From Guyanagaster necrorhizus (lineage: Eukaryota > Basidiomycota > Agaricomycetes > Agaricales > Physalacriaceae): a DNA stretch of 64,000 bases. Where the stretch lies: NCBI RefSeq assembly GCF_019112545.1, contig NW_025064900.1, positions 124,001-188,000 of the forward strand, in the 5' to 3' direction. Below, in pieces: positions 46,857-58,572 of the stretch. Position 1 is the first letter of the stretch, and each line of letters opens with the position of its first letter. The notes under the pieces are model-generated. The model had not been told where the DNA came from. It saw nothing but the letters and a program-made list of their open reading frames with translations, and made no database searches. The translations under genes were made by a program, and so were the position numbers.

Positions 46857-49800
46857 ATGCCTACCATTAACATTATAACTACTGATCTAACTGACAACTT
46901 CTTTAAATTGATAGCTTTCATCATTGGAATACTTCTTGGTCTACTTGCCATTATCCAACTTTGTCATAGACATCAATCAATTACTTTTTGGATAGTCAGA
47001 CACTATCACTTGTTCCAACAGATCCAGCAAATCTTATAAAATATCACCTTCAACCTCTCTCTTCATGACATCCTCCTCTCTGCCTGAACCTGCTTCCAGC
47101 CTATGTTTGAAACTATACCTAAAGCTGAGCATAGTAGCATGAATGAAAGAAGCACTGAGAAAGAAGAAGAACCCAGATCAACAGATAGATCTGCTTGAAT
47201 AACTAGTGGAAACAATAAGCATTGAAACACAGGATTCAGGAACTCCTGAATCCTGCTGCATCTCTCTGCAGTCCTAAACTATAAAGACAAAGACCTCTCT
47301 GACAACTTTTTTGAGGAGTCACCATTCTCTGATCCTTCAATGGCTTCTCATGAGCCTGGCATTGGAGACCATACCCAGGATTCCATTGATGAGGTTGCAA
47401 GACTTGCAGAAAGAGGCTCTAGATATATCACTCTCTATGAAAGCTCCATCCCCTCAACTCTCAGTCCCCTTCCTTTGACCTCCAGCCACTTCAGAGAAAC
47501 TGGCACACACTACAGTGCATGAATGGAGATCAAGCAGTGGAAAAGAGAAGGATACAACCCCTCCAAGAAGGAGTGAGAATGTCTTGAGTGGAAGGCTGAT
47601 AAAGAAGCTGCTCAATGAGAGTATGAGGCAGACAAGGCCTACTATGAACATCAGTACTGACAACAAGCCCAAGAAGAGCAAGCAGCAGAATGGGCCTCAG
47701 CCCCATCTAAGTATTATAGAGGGGCAGAAGGAGATTTATACTATAATAGGAAAGGAGAAAGGATTCTCAAAACCACTGCTGAATGAGCTCAAAGATTCAG
47801 AATTGCTGATCTATCACTTCTCAGCCTCACTGATAGTAACAACAGTAGACCTTATAAGTGGAGCTCTGATAATAACAATGATCCATAGTCCTCCAACCAC
47901 TGGGCCAATGCCAAGATCCTCACTGCAGATGAGGCCAGAAACCTCAACAATGACTATGAACCTCTGCCTCTCATAGGGACCTATGAAGAAAGTACTGGAA
48001 GCAACAGCTCCCTCCCATCTGATGCCAACTCTATCCTCAAGAGATACAGAATCAGAGTTTCTTCAGAGGCAAGGATTTCTGATCAAGCTCTCTGATGATT
48101 CCTTCACAGATGTATCACCACCCTCTTTCTCAATGATGACTTTTACAGGGACTTCTGCTGATATAGCAAGAGAGTGGAGAGAGAAAGAGATTGAGAAAGA
48201 AACTAGAGAGATAGAATGTCTGAGCCTTTTTAACCTTATCAACAGCCTTCTTCTCAGACCAGCATATGAACTTGAGCCAACAGAGAGCTGCTCAGCAATG
48301 ATCCAAGCCTCTGAGCTGCTCAGCTACAATCTGCCTGATGACTCCCTTGATGAGGGTGAGGACAGCAAGGAAGAGAAAATAGATGAGACTAAGAATGAGA
48401 AGGACATCCCAGTAGAGATTGATGTCTGGCTACCATATGGCAACTCAGACCAGGAGGCACTCAAAGAAGAAATTAACCATAATTGACAAAAAGAGTTCAA
48501 GAAACTGTATCAGGAAGGGATGGCTTTACTGTGGAGGGACATTAGCTGGTTAATAACCTCACTGGACAGGAAGTATTCAAAAAGCACAGACAATGAGAAG
48601 AAAGAACACTTATTACAGTACATGGCTATTGACTATGCAATCTATATTTACAACAGGATATATCCTGAAGACCAACTGAAAGGCTTACTGCCTTATCAGT
48701 ATGAAATTCAACCCATGCCAAACACCTCATCAGTACCACCAAGACATGCTGAGTACATGGCACTCTCTCTCTGAAGCATCAGCAGCTGACCTTCATGAAA
48801 CACTATGGCTAGCTGAGAAGCTGCTATATAAGCTGTATGACTCAAACATCAGGAGCTCCTATGATCCATTAGATTCCAAAATCCCTAGACCAGCTAGCAA
48901 GGCTGACTATTTGCTAGAGCAGGATAGGCACCAGCAGATGAGAACACCAAAGAAAACAACCCAGAAGCCATGAGGCTTGAATTCACTATACAAAATAGAA
49001 GGATAGTGAGAAAGGAAGCTCTGCCTGAAGGTAGCCCTGTCACTGACAATGGCTCTCTACATTCACTCCCAGAGCCCCCAATGGAATGGAAACAACTGTT
49101 GTTTGATAAATATCTCAATCTCATAGAGGTCTTATCCCAAAATACTGCTATGCTCCAATGTAAACCTGATCTCATCTGAACCTCCTGATCATTCAAGAGC
49201 ACATCTGATGATATTGATCACTTCCTCATTAACTGCAAACAATACTTCAAGGTCTATACCACCTACCTCAGGGCTGACATGAACAAAGTTGCCTTTACTA
49301 CTTTTTACTTTGAAAGCAAGGCAAAGCACTGGTGGATCCTTATCACTCTGACTCTTTGCTCTACCACTCATCAACATTATTGCTATCCCTCTTGGGCTAT
49401 CTTTAAACAGATAGTCTAGGACAAGTTCATTAATCTGGCCATCCAAGAAGTCTACAAAAATAAGATAAAGGAACTCTGCATGGGCAACAAGGTTATCAGC
49501 AAATACTTTGACAAGCTGAATCAAGCACTGAATTTATAGAACTCTGACTAATGATCAGAGATCATTCAGAAAGGATTGACTTGGCAGTCATTGATTTAGA
49601 AACAAAGGAGCTATTCCTTGGCCATAAATAATTAATACATCACAATCCACTTATTAACTGGAAAATCAGATGGATCATCTTCACTCAGTGCCAATGCAGA
49701 AAAACCCCTTTCACTCTTCTGGATGCAGATCCAGAGGACTGATGGGATGAGGAGATGGAGGATGATGAAACCATTCTTGCCAGCAACATCGACAAAGCCC

Positions 49801-50247
49801 TACATGCAAGAGTGGTCTATCATGTGAATGACTTAGCAGCAAAAGCAAATGAAGGGAAGGAGGAAAAAACATTCAAAGAAATAGTCTCTGAGTGGGCATG
49901 CAACTACTGAGACCTCTTCTCCAAGGAAAGTTTCAATGAGCTGCCAGAGCCAAAACCTTGAGACCATGCTATTGAACTGACACCAAACACAGATACAAAC
50001 CTTGATTGCAAGGTTTACTTCTTCAGACACTAGGAACAACAAGAACTGGATAGATTCCTGGATGAAAATCTCACCAGTGGGCAGATTCAACTGTCCAAGT
50101 TCCTGATGGCTTCCCCTTTCTTCTTTGTCAAAAAGAAGAATGGTAAGCTCCAATCAGTACAGAACTATCAATGGTTAAATGAGATAACCATCAAAAATTG
50201 ATACTCCTGCTATTAATCTCAGAACTTATAGACAAACTTCAGGGTGC
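46857..50247 (+). mobile_element. Ty3/gypsy remnant D: Gag, partial protease, start of RT
   Basis: After the LTR come an acidic Gag-leading region (47340-48486) and Gag proper (48520-48774, HLLQYMAIDYAIYIYNRIYP; 49190-49530, DDIDHFLINCKQYFKV). At about 49533 the Gag text jumps straight into the end of the protease (HSERIDLAVIDLETKELFLG, 49565-49630), so the zinc knuckle and most of the protease are deleted. The pre-RT linker and RT start (SPFFFVKKKNGKL, about 50115) follow, ending within DKLQGAD near 50247, where another LTR begins. Frames are open in long stretches, but TGA/TAG stops replace Trp and Arg codons. Confidence 0.8.
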
Positions 50248-51621
50248 TGATATGCAGGCTACATGTTCAGCCCTATAATTTGCAAATTCTGCATAACACA
50301 CTAGAATATGCTAGTAACTGAGGATCATTAGCCAGTAGAGGACTATGGCTGAGGCTCTGAGCTGATAGTCATGCTAGTCACCAATACTAGGTCTAAATGG
50401 GACTTTGTAAAAATAACATAGCCTAAGGATAAAAATCCTAAGTCAGGTTTGAACTTAGAAAAGTTCTGCACCACACCTTGAAAAATACTAAGTCCAAGTT
50501 GGACTTAGAAATGGTACCTCAAATGGGGCCAATTCTATATGCCACTAAGACAAGTATATTTTAAGACAGCTAGGGGCATAATACCATAGCCAGTTGTGGA
50601 GTATTGAGTAAAAATAGCATCGTCCAGAAGCAGTAAGAAGAGAGATCCAATGATCTGTGGCTAGCACTCTGAGTTTTGACTCAAATGTCTAAGTCCAAAT
50701 TTTCTAGGTATCAGGTGACCTAAGGGACTTAGAATTGAGAGGAATAGAGTGGATATGACTGGTTGACCAGGCCTGACCAGGCCTGATCAATCAAGCTACT
50801 AAGAATAACTCAGAGGATTAAACTCTGAGTAGACAGAAAGGAGTTAGATACCCACAGGCACTGTAGGCTTAAAATAAAGCTGTGCAGTGGCCAGGCAGGC
50901 CTTGGAAAGCCTAGGGGAGTCCAGGAGTGCTGCCATTCTGGAATAATAGCATGATTCCAATTTAAACAGGAGAAATATTATTTTGAATGCTTTATTTATA
51001 GATTCTATACCTCTTGTTGGTGTATAAAAGAAGGAAATGGGGGGAAAATAGCAAGCAAGTGACCCACCCCCACATTCAGGCCTTCTAGCCCACTGTAGCT
51101 AGTCCCTGGGACAATGGATTTTGAGTTCTGCTTCAACTTAGTGATTTATTTAAGTTGCTTTGTCACTTAGAGAGGATTGGATTGGAATAATAACTGTTTT
51201 TTGGGTTTCAGATTAATTTGGGTTCCAAACTATAAGGGTTTCGGTGTCAGAATACAAGTTCTTCGGTTTTGAGGACCACTAGCCAGCCACAAGTGTAGGT
51301 AGTCAAGCCTAAGTGCTTGATAGACTTAGTATTTGGGTTTCAGAATATTCTAAGTTGATTTGGAGCACAATTGTGCATTGGTTATAAGTCCTAATTATAC
51401 CTAAACATTGCTATAAACTACTCTCATGAGTATTGCATCTTTTAAAGCAAGATAGAGTTGAATAACTGCCTTTATTGACTGTTTCTTTTATTTTACTTAA
51501 GACTGCAAGAATGCTTCTATCATACTCAAAACAACTGACCTCAACTATATTTTGTGATTGTGTATTGAGTGGTTAGGTGTTAGCATTTGAGAGTTCATTT
51601 CTCATTTGCCTCTCTTAGTCA
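50248..51621 (+). repeat. 1.4 kb LTR-like repeat related to the 1.8 kb family
   Basis: Non-coding. The start TGATATGC...CATGTTCAG resembles TGACATGC...CATGTTCAG at 56002. The end (ATTTGCCTCTCTTAGTCA) lies in a context like the 1.8 kb ends, while the interior differs. A TATAAAAG box at 51023 would suit an LTR promoter. It separates element D (plus) from element F (minus). The boundaries are estimates. Confidence 0.45.
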
Positions 51622-53476
51622 TTTAGCTGTTACCAAGCACATTAACAGGCTCAGCTTTTGTATCATGCTTCAGACCTTGGAGTGGATCTCTTTTTCTATC
51701 AGCATGATCATTGCATGAAAGTCTTCTGGTTTTAGCAATATGATTCTCTCATTGTACTCTCTCTCTTAATCATAGTCAGCACATCAACTCAGAAGGTCAG
51801 CCTTCTTGTTGGCTGCTTCTGCCTTATGATGCAATATGTAGTGGTATTTAGAGAGTTCTGTCACCCATTGGGCATGTCACTGGTTTAGTTTCTGAGGAAG
51901 GTGGAAGTATTGCAGATTCTGATGATTCATCCATACTTCCAAGATTTGCATTGCTCCAATCAAATAGTGATGCCATTCAGTGAGTGCCAGCATAATAGCC
52001 AGCAATTTCTTATTGTAGATCTCATAGTTTCTCTCCATGATTGTCAGGGCTTTAGAAAAGAATGCCACTGGTTGCTATTTCCCACCCTGTTCTTGTGAGA
52101 GAATGGTGCCAATCACTCTCTTGCTTGAGTCTGCTTTGATCCTGAACTTCCCATCCTGTGTTAGCATGGCCAGGACTACATCCTCTGCTAGTTGCCATTT
52201 GAAGTCATTGAAGGCCACTTGCTGGGACAGTCCCCATGTCCAGAGGGCACTTCCAGTGAGCTGGGTCATAGGTCATATGATCTTACTGTAGTCATGTATA
52301 AACCATCAATAGAAATTGGTAAACCCCAAAAAGGCTTGCAGCTTCTTTTTCTTTGTTGGTTCTGGCCATTCAGTCACTCCTGCTATCTTGATAGGATCCA
52401 TCTGAATGCTTCCCTTGCTGATAATGACCTCCAGATACTCTGTTTCCAGCACTTCAAACTTGCATTTTTCAGCTTTAAGAAAGAGCTTTTTCTTCTGCAT
52501 CAGTTCCAGGACTTAATGCACCAGTCATCAGTGTTCCTTTTTGGTTTCTGACATTGTGAGAATGTCATTGAGGTAGATGGTTACTTTTCTGATGGCAATA
52601 AGATTCTGGAAGATATTGTTTATCATCCATTGAAAGGTAGCCAGAGAGTTGGTTAGTCTGAAGAATATAACAGTTGGTTCAAATAGTCCTTGATTTATTC
52701 TGAAGGCCATCTTCCACTTATCACCTTTCTTGGTGTGAATATTGTTATACCCCCAGTAGACATTGAGTTTCATATAATAGTGGGCACCATGGAGCTTATC
52801 CATCAGCTTGGAGATAAGAGGTAGAGAATATCAGTTTTTAATAGTTATTTTATTTAGTTTATGATAGTCCTGAACTGGGCAGAGTTTGTCATCCTTCTTT
52901 TTTACAAAGAAGAAGGGAGACACCATAGGTGATTTGGACAATTGGATCCTTCTGCTGGTAAGGTTTTCATCTAAGAACTTATCAAGTTCTTGTTGCTCAT
53001 GATGATCAAGAGGATAGGTCTTGCAATCAAGATTGGCATTAGCATTTAGTATCAATTCAATAGCATGATTCCATGGCTTTGGCTCAGGCAATTCATTGAA
53101 GCTTTCTTTAGAGAAGAGGTCATGGTAGTCATGGGCCCATTCAGAAACTATTTCTTCAAATGTTTTGGTCTCCTTCTCTTCATTAGCTTTGATGGCTAGG
53201 TTGTTGGCATGATAGATTGCTTGCAACTGTATTGCTTGGTTAAGATCAATAGCAAGAATGGTCTTCTCCTCTCTCATCTCCTCATTCCATTAATCATCAG
53301 GATCAGTGTTGGAGAGCATGAATGAGATCTTTTGACACTGGCAGCAAGCAAAGGTTATGTGACCAGTTTTTCAGTTGATTAGTGGGTTGTGGCAGATAAG
53401 CCAGTCATGCCCAAGAAAAAGTTCCTTGGTTTCCAACTCTATGACAGCTAAATTGATCTATTCTGAGTGGCCTTCA
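51622..53476 (-). mobile_element. Ty3/gypsy remnant F: protease end, RT, RNase H
   Basis: Minus-strand order from 53476 down: protease tail (ELFLGHDWLICHNPLINW), linker, RT start at about 52900 (SPFFFVKKKDDKL), the open RT frame 52803-52528 with YLNDILT in place of YLDDILI, the RT thumb (KAEKCKFEVLETEYLEVII) and RNase H at 51877-52270 (GTILSQEQGGK, NYEIYNKKLLAIMLALTEW). It is cut at the left by the 1.4 kb repeat and at the right, inside the protease, by the LTR of element B. RT is one of the better preserved in the window, but the Asp-to-Asn change in the catalytic box would abolish activity. Confidence 0.8.
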
Positions 53477-53936
53477 TGTTAGACCCAAGCATCACATGAG
53501 CAGATACACATGATAAACAGATGTCCCTTTACACTTCAAGGGATTAGCTGAGTTCACTGATGCATAATCTGATCAGTATGTTGCAAGGCCAAAGGAAATG
53601 GCTTGAGAGAGGATGGTATAGAATAAACTTTAGCTCAAAGCTGGGGTTTTCCAGCAAGAGCAAGTCTCTTAAGTACTATACAGGTCCTGTCTTAAATATA
53701 CTACTACTAATTGTGTGTTGTTAAGTCTTTTATGCTCTTTGTCCTTAGGCATCGATACTGTATATAAAAGTGTAATTGTGCACTGTCAGGCAATGCTGTT
53801 GCATCAAGAGACAATGACAGACTCAGCTTTAGTTGTGATGACTAAGCTTCATCTCATGATCTTAAGCACTTGTTCTAGTGCCCTGACTAAGCATAAATAG
53901 GGGTTAATCAAGAGAAAGAATAGAAAAATCATAACA
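53477..53936 (-). repeat. Gypsy 3' LTR of element B, 460 bp
   Basis: Reverse complement starts TGTTATGATTTTTC at 53936 after the purine tract AAGGAGGGGGTAA, and ends GGGTCTAACA at 53477. Same family as 3405-3845. It abuts protease sequence of element F, showing that B inserted there or that the two were joined by recombination. Confidence 0.8.
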
Positions 53937-56001
53937 TTACCCCCTCCTTAAGACTATTGTCCTGATGGCTTAATTTAGAGATAATTCATATTTGTGTATA
54001 GTGGCATCTGCATTCATCTGTTTTTCATTTACCCATTGGTTAGACTCTGGCCTATAACCCTTCCAACTGACAAGATAGTCTACAGTTATCATTGTTCTGT
54101 CCTTCTTTGCTCTGACTTTTCATAATCTGTGCTGCAATACTTGATCGACTTTGTAGTGTTCTTCATCATCAATCAGATTGGGAGGCAGAGCTGGGGGTCA
54201 TTCCTGATTTGGAAAGGCTGGTGTGATATATGGGGTTAGCAATATTTCATTAAAAACATTGTAGATTTTCTAAGTTGGCAGTAGTTTGAGTTTGTAAGCA
54301 CTGGCTCTGACTTTGGTGAGTATTGGAAATGGGCCAGTGTGTTTGTCTGCCAGCTTGCATTTGGAGCATGGGAGATGAAGGTTTGAAGTGTCAATCCATA
54401 CTTTGTCACTGGCAGCATATATGTGTGCAGGTCGATGGTGTTTGTCATATTGTATTTTCATTGTCAAGGCTGCCTTTTCAAGAGCTGCCTTTGTTTTGGC
54501 ATGGATATTGGCTATGACAGTGGTGAAGTCCATGGATGCAGGGGTGGTCATGCAATGTTATTCAGTTTGCATGACATTTAGATGTCTGCCATAGTTGATG
54601 AAGAATGGAGTTTTCCCTGTGGCTGAGTGAACTTGGTTATTATGTTGGAAGGCAGCAAGGGCTAGCTATTCCATCCAGTCATCTTGTTGATAGTTAATAA
54701 AGAGGTGGAGATACTTTTCCATCTCTTGATTTGCCTGTTCTGTCTGCCCATCAGTTTGGGGATGATATGCCATGGATGCATTTCATTTGATGTTTAAAAG
54801 TCAATAGAGATCATCTAGGAATTTTGAGATGAACTGGGGTCTCTGATCTGAGATAACTACTTAAGGCATGCTGTACTTGGCATAGACCTCATCACATAAA
54901 ATTTTTGCTCAACCCTTGGAGTTTAATTCCATTAAACAAGCAATCAGAATGATAGCCTTTGAGAATCAGTCAACAATGATGATAATGGCATTGTAGCCAT
55001 TACAGTCTGAGAGTCCAGTAATCATGTTGATTGAAATGTGAGTCCATAGTGATGATAGTATCTCATTCAGATGAAGCAGAGTGGCCTGTGGTTGCATTGA
55101 TAATTTTCTTCACTGACAGACTTTGCATGCTTTAATATATGTGATAATGTTATTGCCTATCTTTGGCCACCAATACTCTTGCAGTATCAATTTCTTGGTT
55201 TTAGCGATGCCAGGATGGCCAGCAGTTGTATGATTATGACAGGTGGCAATGATTTCACCATGTAGTCCTTGGTTGTAGAGAATGTAGATGCATCCATCAT
55301 AGCAGATGAGTCCTCCCTCCTTTATCATTCCCCATTCATGGTTAAGAGATGAGGCCACTTGCTGATCCTATTTGTGACTGTCCTGGATCATGCTTTTAAT
55401 GTGTTCATGAATCTCTTCCTCTGTTGGCATTATTATGGCTCTGAAGTGTTTAGGGTGTAATAACATGACTCTTTCATTATCAGCTCCTCTCTGATCATAG
55501 TCTGCCTGCTGGCTGAGAAGATCAGCCTTCTTGTTTGCCATTCCTGCTTTGTGATGCAGGGTGTACTGATATTGGCTGAGTTTGGTAACCTATCTGGCTT
55601 GGCAATGGTTGAGCTTCTAGGGCTGTTGGAAGTATTGAAGGTTCTGATGATCTGTCCAGATCTTGAAAATCTCCATGGCCTCAATTAAATAATACCACCA
55701 TTCCTTCAAGGCAAGCATGATGGTGAGTAGTTCTTTGTCATATATTTTATAGTTTTGTTCAGTGATGGTAAGCACCTTAGAGAGGAATGTGACTGGGTGC
55801 CACCTGCCATCCTGCTCTTGGGAAAGTATGGCCCCAATCACCCCTTTGCTAGAGTTGGCCTTGACTCAGAATTTTCCTTCTTGGATTGAGATGGTGAGTA
55901 TAACATCCTCAGCCAGTTGGTGTTTTAGGTCATTAAAGGTGCTTTGTTGGGAGAACCCCCAGGTCCAAGAAGCATTGCCAGTCAACTGTGTCATTGGCCA
56001 G
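53937..56001 (-). mobile_element. Ty3/gypsy chromovirus remnant B: RNase H, integrase, chromodomain
   Basis: Minus-strand order from 56001 down: RT/RNase H junction (PMTQLTGNASWTWGFSQQ), RNase H 55841-55617 (MIGAILSQEQDGRWHPVTFL), integrase zinc finger 55358-55110 (HNHTTAGHPGIAKTKKLIL, CKVCQ), integrase core about 55100-54700, the WIDTSNLHLPCSKCKLADKH region (54551-54270), a chromodomain-like VDYLVSWKGYRPESNQWV at about 54090-54040, and the purine tract. A nonsense- and frameshift-rich chromovirus 3' half. The upstream half is replaced by the 1.8 kb repeat at 56002. Confidence 0.85.
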
Positions 56002-57818
56002 TGACATGCCCTCTTCATGTTCAGACATGTGAAATTGCAAAAATTGCAAATACATGGACTGCATTCCAGTCCAGTAAGCATGTAACAGAAAATAGGACTA
56101 GAGTGCACAGAAACCTAGCTATCATAATGCTAAACTGAAGTAACAATAAGCAGAGTGCATAGCCTAGTAACAGACTAATACTAGAGAGGTTAGGCTGCAT
56201 GTGAGGTCTCAGCACTTAGCCCTAAATGTGCCAATACTATTACAAGAGGATATGCTAAAAATAAAAAGACTATAATCAAAATATAATCAGCAATTCTGAT
56301 CACATTGATCAAAGATGCACAGCCATTGATGCACTGATGGGACATGCTTTAGAACAGAGAACTGAAATCCAAAGAAAGATATCTGAGTAAATGGATATTG
56401 AATAGAGAAATAGAATGATGACAACAAAGTAATAAGTAGAGGAATGAATAGCATGCATACTGCTTTGAGCCTTGCACACATACTTATGGTGCCTTAGTGC
56501 ACATAACACAGTGAGGGACTCTGCATCATATCAAGAAATGGCATCTTTTGGTGAGTCAGATGGAATGACTGGCTGGACACAGAGAAGCAGAATATAGCCA
56601 TTGTGGCTGACTCCTGGCATGAGAAATAACCCCAGAGGTCTGGAACAGTTTACCACTGTCAGAGAGGTCACCAGGAAAATAAGAAAGTGAGCAGACCTGG
56701 TAAGGCCAGCTAGCTGGTGTCAGCTAGCAAAGGAACAGCAGGCACAGTCCTCACCCAGAAGAGAATAAGCATAATGACTGCAATATGCATGCAAATAATA
56801 CCCATGGGATTCAGCACAGAGTCCCATGCTTTGAGAATACCATAATAGGATTGTATTAGTAAGTATCATAGTAGAGTATTTAAATATGATATTGTATGAG
56901 TAGAGGACAAGTTTTCTGACCTCTACAGTTGTGGTGTATTGGGCACAGAAAGCCTTGCACTCTAAGCTCTGGGTTTGTGTTAGTAACTTCAGGCAAGAGA
57001 ATAAACATATTGTTGAACATCCTTGAGAGAGCTGTGAGAACTAAATGAGGCATTGAAGCTTGTGAAGGACTTAAGCCCAGTTTGATAAGAGGTTTTGGAT
57101 TGCACTCTAACCTGAGAATAAGAGAGTGGTGTCTGAAGGGCATCATCTTGAGTTTTTGAGGTATTTGTGATGCATGGTGCTACAGGTGGCAGAGGTTCAA
57201 ACCCTTTGGCTTGATTAGTGTGCACTTTTGTGTTATTTCCACAGATTGGCAGAGGTTCAAACCCTTTGGTTTGTCAGACAGTGTTTTATTGTGTTTTGTG
57301 TCTCTGGATCATATAGGTTTGAATCCTGTGGGTCTACAATCAGTTTGGAAGCTTGTGAACAGAGATCTGTGCTCTTTGGCACTTATAGATGTGTTTGTAA
57401 TTGGTTTCTACTTAAAGCATGAAGCTTTGAGTTATGTATTGTGTGTGTTAAGGATTTTGAGTTGATCTGAGCTGTGCTTGGAACTATTTGGAGAGTTTTG
57501 TGAGAGTGTTTCAATGAATTGTATTGAGCTGCAGTACTCTTTGCCTTGAGGCCTGGCAACACCAGTTGCCACCTCTTGTTCTGATAAAATGAAAAGCTTT
57601 GAGACTTAGAGAGGCCTCAGACTATTGTAAGCATGCTATTACTGTTTGCACACTGTGATCTCATTAAAGAAGACAATTATATTTGTTGATTGCTACTTTT
57701 ATCATATTATAATCCCCCCACAAACTAAGAGTTTTGTGTGTGTGTTAGTGTGAGTGTGATCAGTGGATAATGCTCTGCTGTATCTATTTTCACATTGCAC
57801 ATGCTTAGATCCTCTTCA
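56002..57818 (+). repeat. 1.8 kb LTR-like repeat, copy 3 (complete)
   Basis: Begins TGACATGCCCTCTTCATGTT, where element B's pol text stops, and ends CCTCTTCA. Co-linear with 44128-45968 and 1-1453. It has two GGTTCAAACCC modules (about 57190 and 57252) in a tandem unit of about 62 bp. It carries no coding frame. Flanks: GCCAG on the left, CCATG on the right; they do not match, partly because the right flank is an inverted piece of the same repeat. Confidence 0.75.
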
Positions 57819-58054
57819 CCATGCTTATTCTCTTCCAGGCCAGGATTGCACAATACTTTCTTGCTAGCTGGCCTTGGCTAGCTGGCCTAGCCCAGTCTGC
57901 TTGCTTTCTTCTTGCCTCAGTGACACATTCCTGACAGCAGTAAACTGTTTTGGACCCTTGGAGTTATCTCTCATGTCTGAAGTCAACCACAATAGTTATG
58001 TTCTCTTCTTCAGTATCTCAACATTTCCTCCAGCTCATAAATTCTACTGCTTCT
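57819..58054 (-). repeat. Inverted 236 bp fragment of the 1.8 kb repeat
   Basis: Reverse complement matches about 44720-44955 of copy 2 (for example ATTGTGGTTGACTTCAGACA and GAGAATAAGCATGG). It lies back-to-back with copy 3 and ends exactly where the LTR of element C begins. Confidence 0.75.
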
Positions 58055-58572
58055 TGTTACAATTTTTCCTATTTTCTTTTCTTTTTCCTCAGAAATGACC
58101 CCTATCTTTGCTTAGTCAGGGTGCTTAGGCCAGCGCTTAGGACTGTGGGAATGCTTAGCTCAGCAACCCAGTCAGTCACTCTCCTATCACATTGCTGTGT
58201 GCTGTGAAGGGAGAGACAATGTTTCTTTTGTCCTTCAACTGCAGCACAGCAGTAACAGCACAACAGCAAGACAACAGCTTTTGTGGAGAGTCTGGCAACA
58301 GCAGGAGCAACAGCTCTATGACAGACAATATCTTTTGTGAACAGCTATTAATAGCCAGATAACAGAACAGTATTTAAGTAGCTTAGTTCTCGCTGTAATA
58401 CCCCAGCCTCAAACTAAAGTTTATTCTTCACTATTCTATCTCGAGCCAACTACTTAACACCTTGATTACACAAAGCTGATAGCACATCAGTGAATTCTAA
58501 CAGTATAACCCAAAGTGTGAGGTTCTGTTAGTCTATCACATGTTATCAGTCACATAGAGTTTAGGTCTAATA
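58055..58572 (+). repeat. Gypsy 5' LTR of element C, 518 bp
   Basis: Starts TGTTACAATTTTTCC and ends GGTCTAATA (CA changed to TA), then ATTAGTTCAAGACTTC as after the LTR of element D. Contains a TTTAAGTAGCTTAG region that could be the core promoter. Longer than its relatives because of a CAGCAGCA-rich insertion near 58240-58320. Confidence 0.8.

Noticed and set aside
56010..56017. CCTCTTCA at both ends of the 1.8 kb repeat as an 8-bp target duplication
   Set aside because: The similarity with the copy at 44128 extends upstream past this motif to TGACA, so the motif lies inside the repeat.
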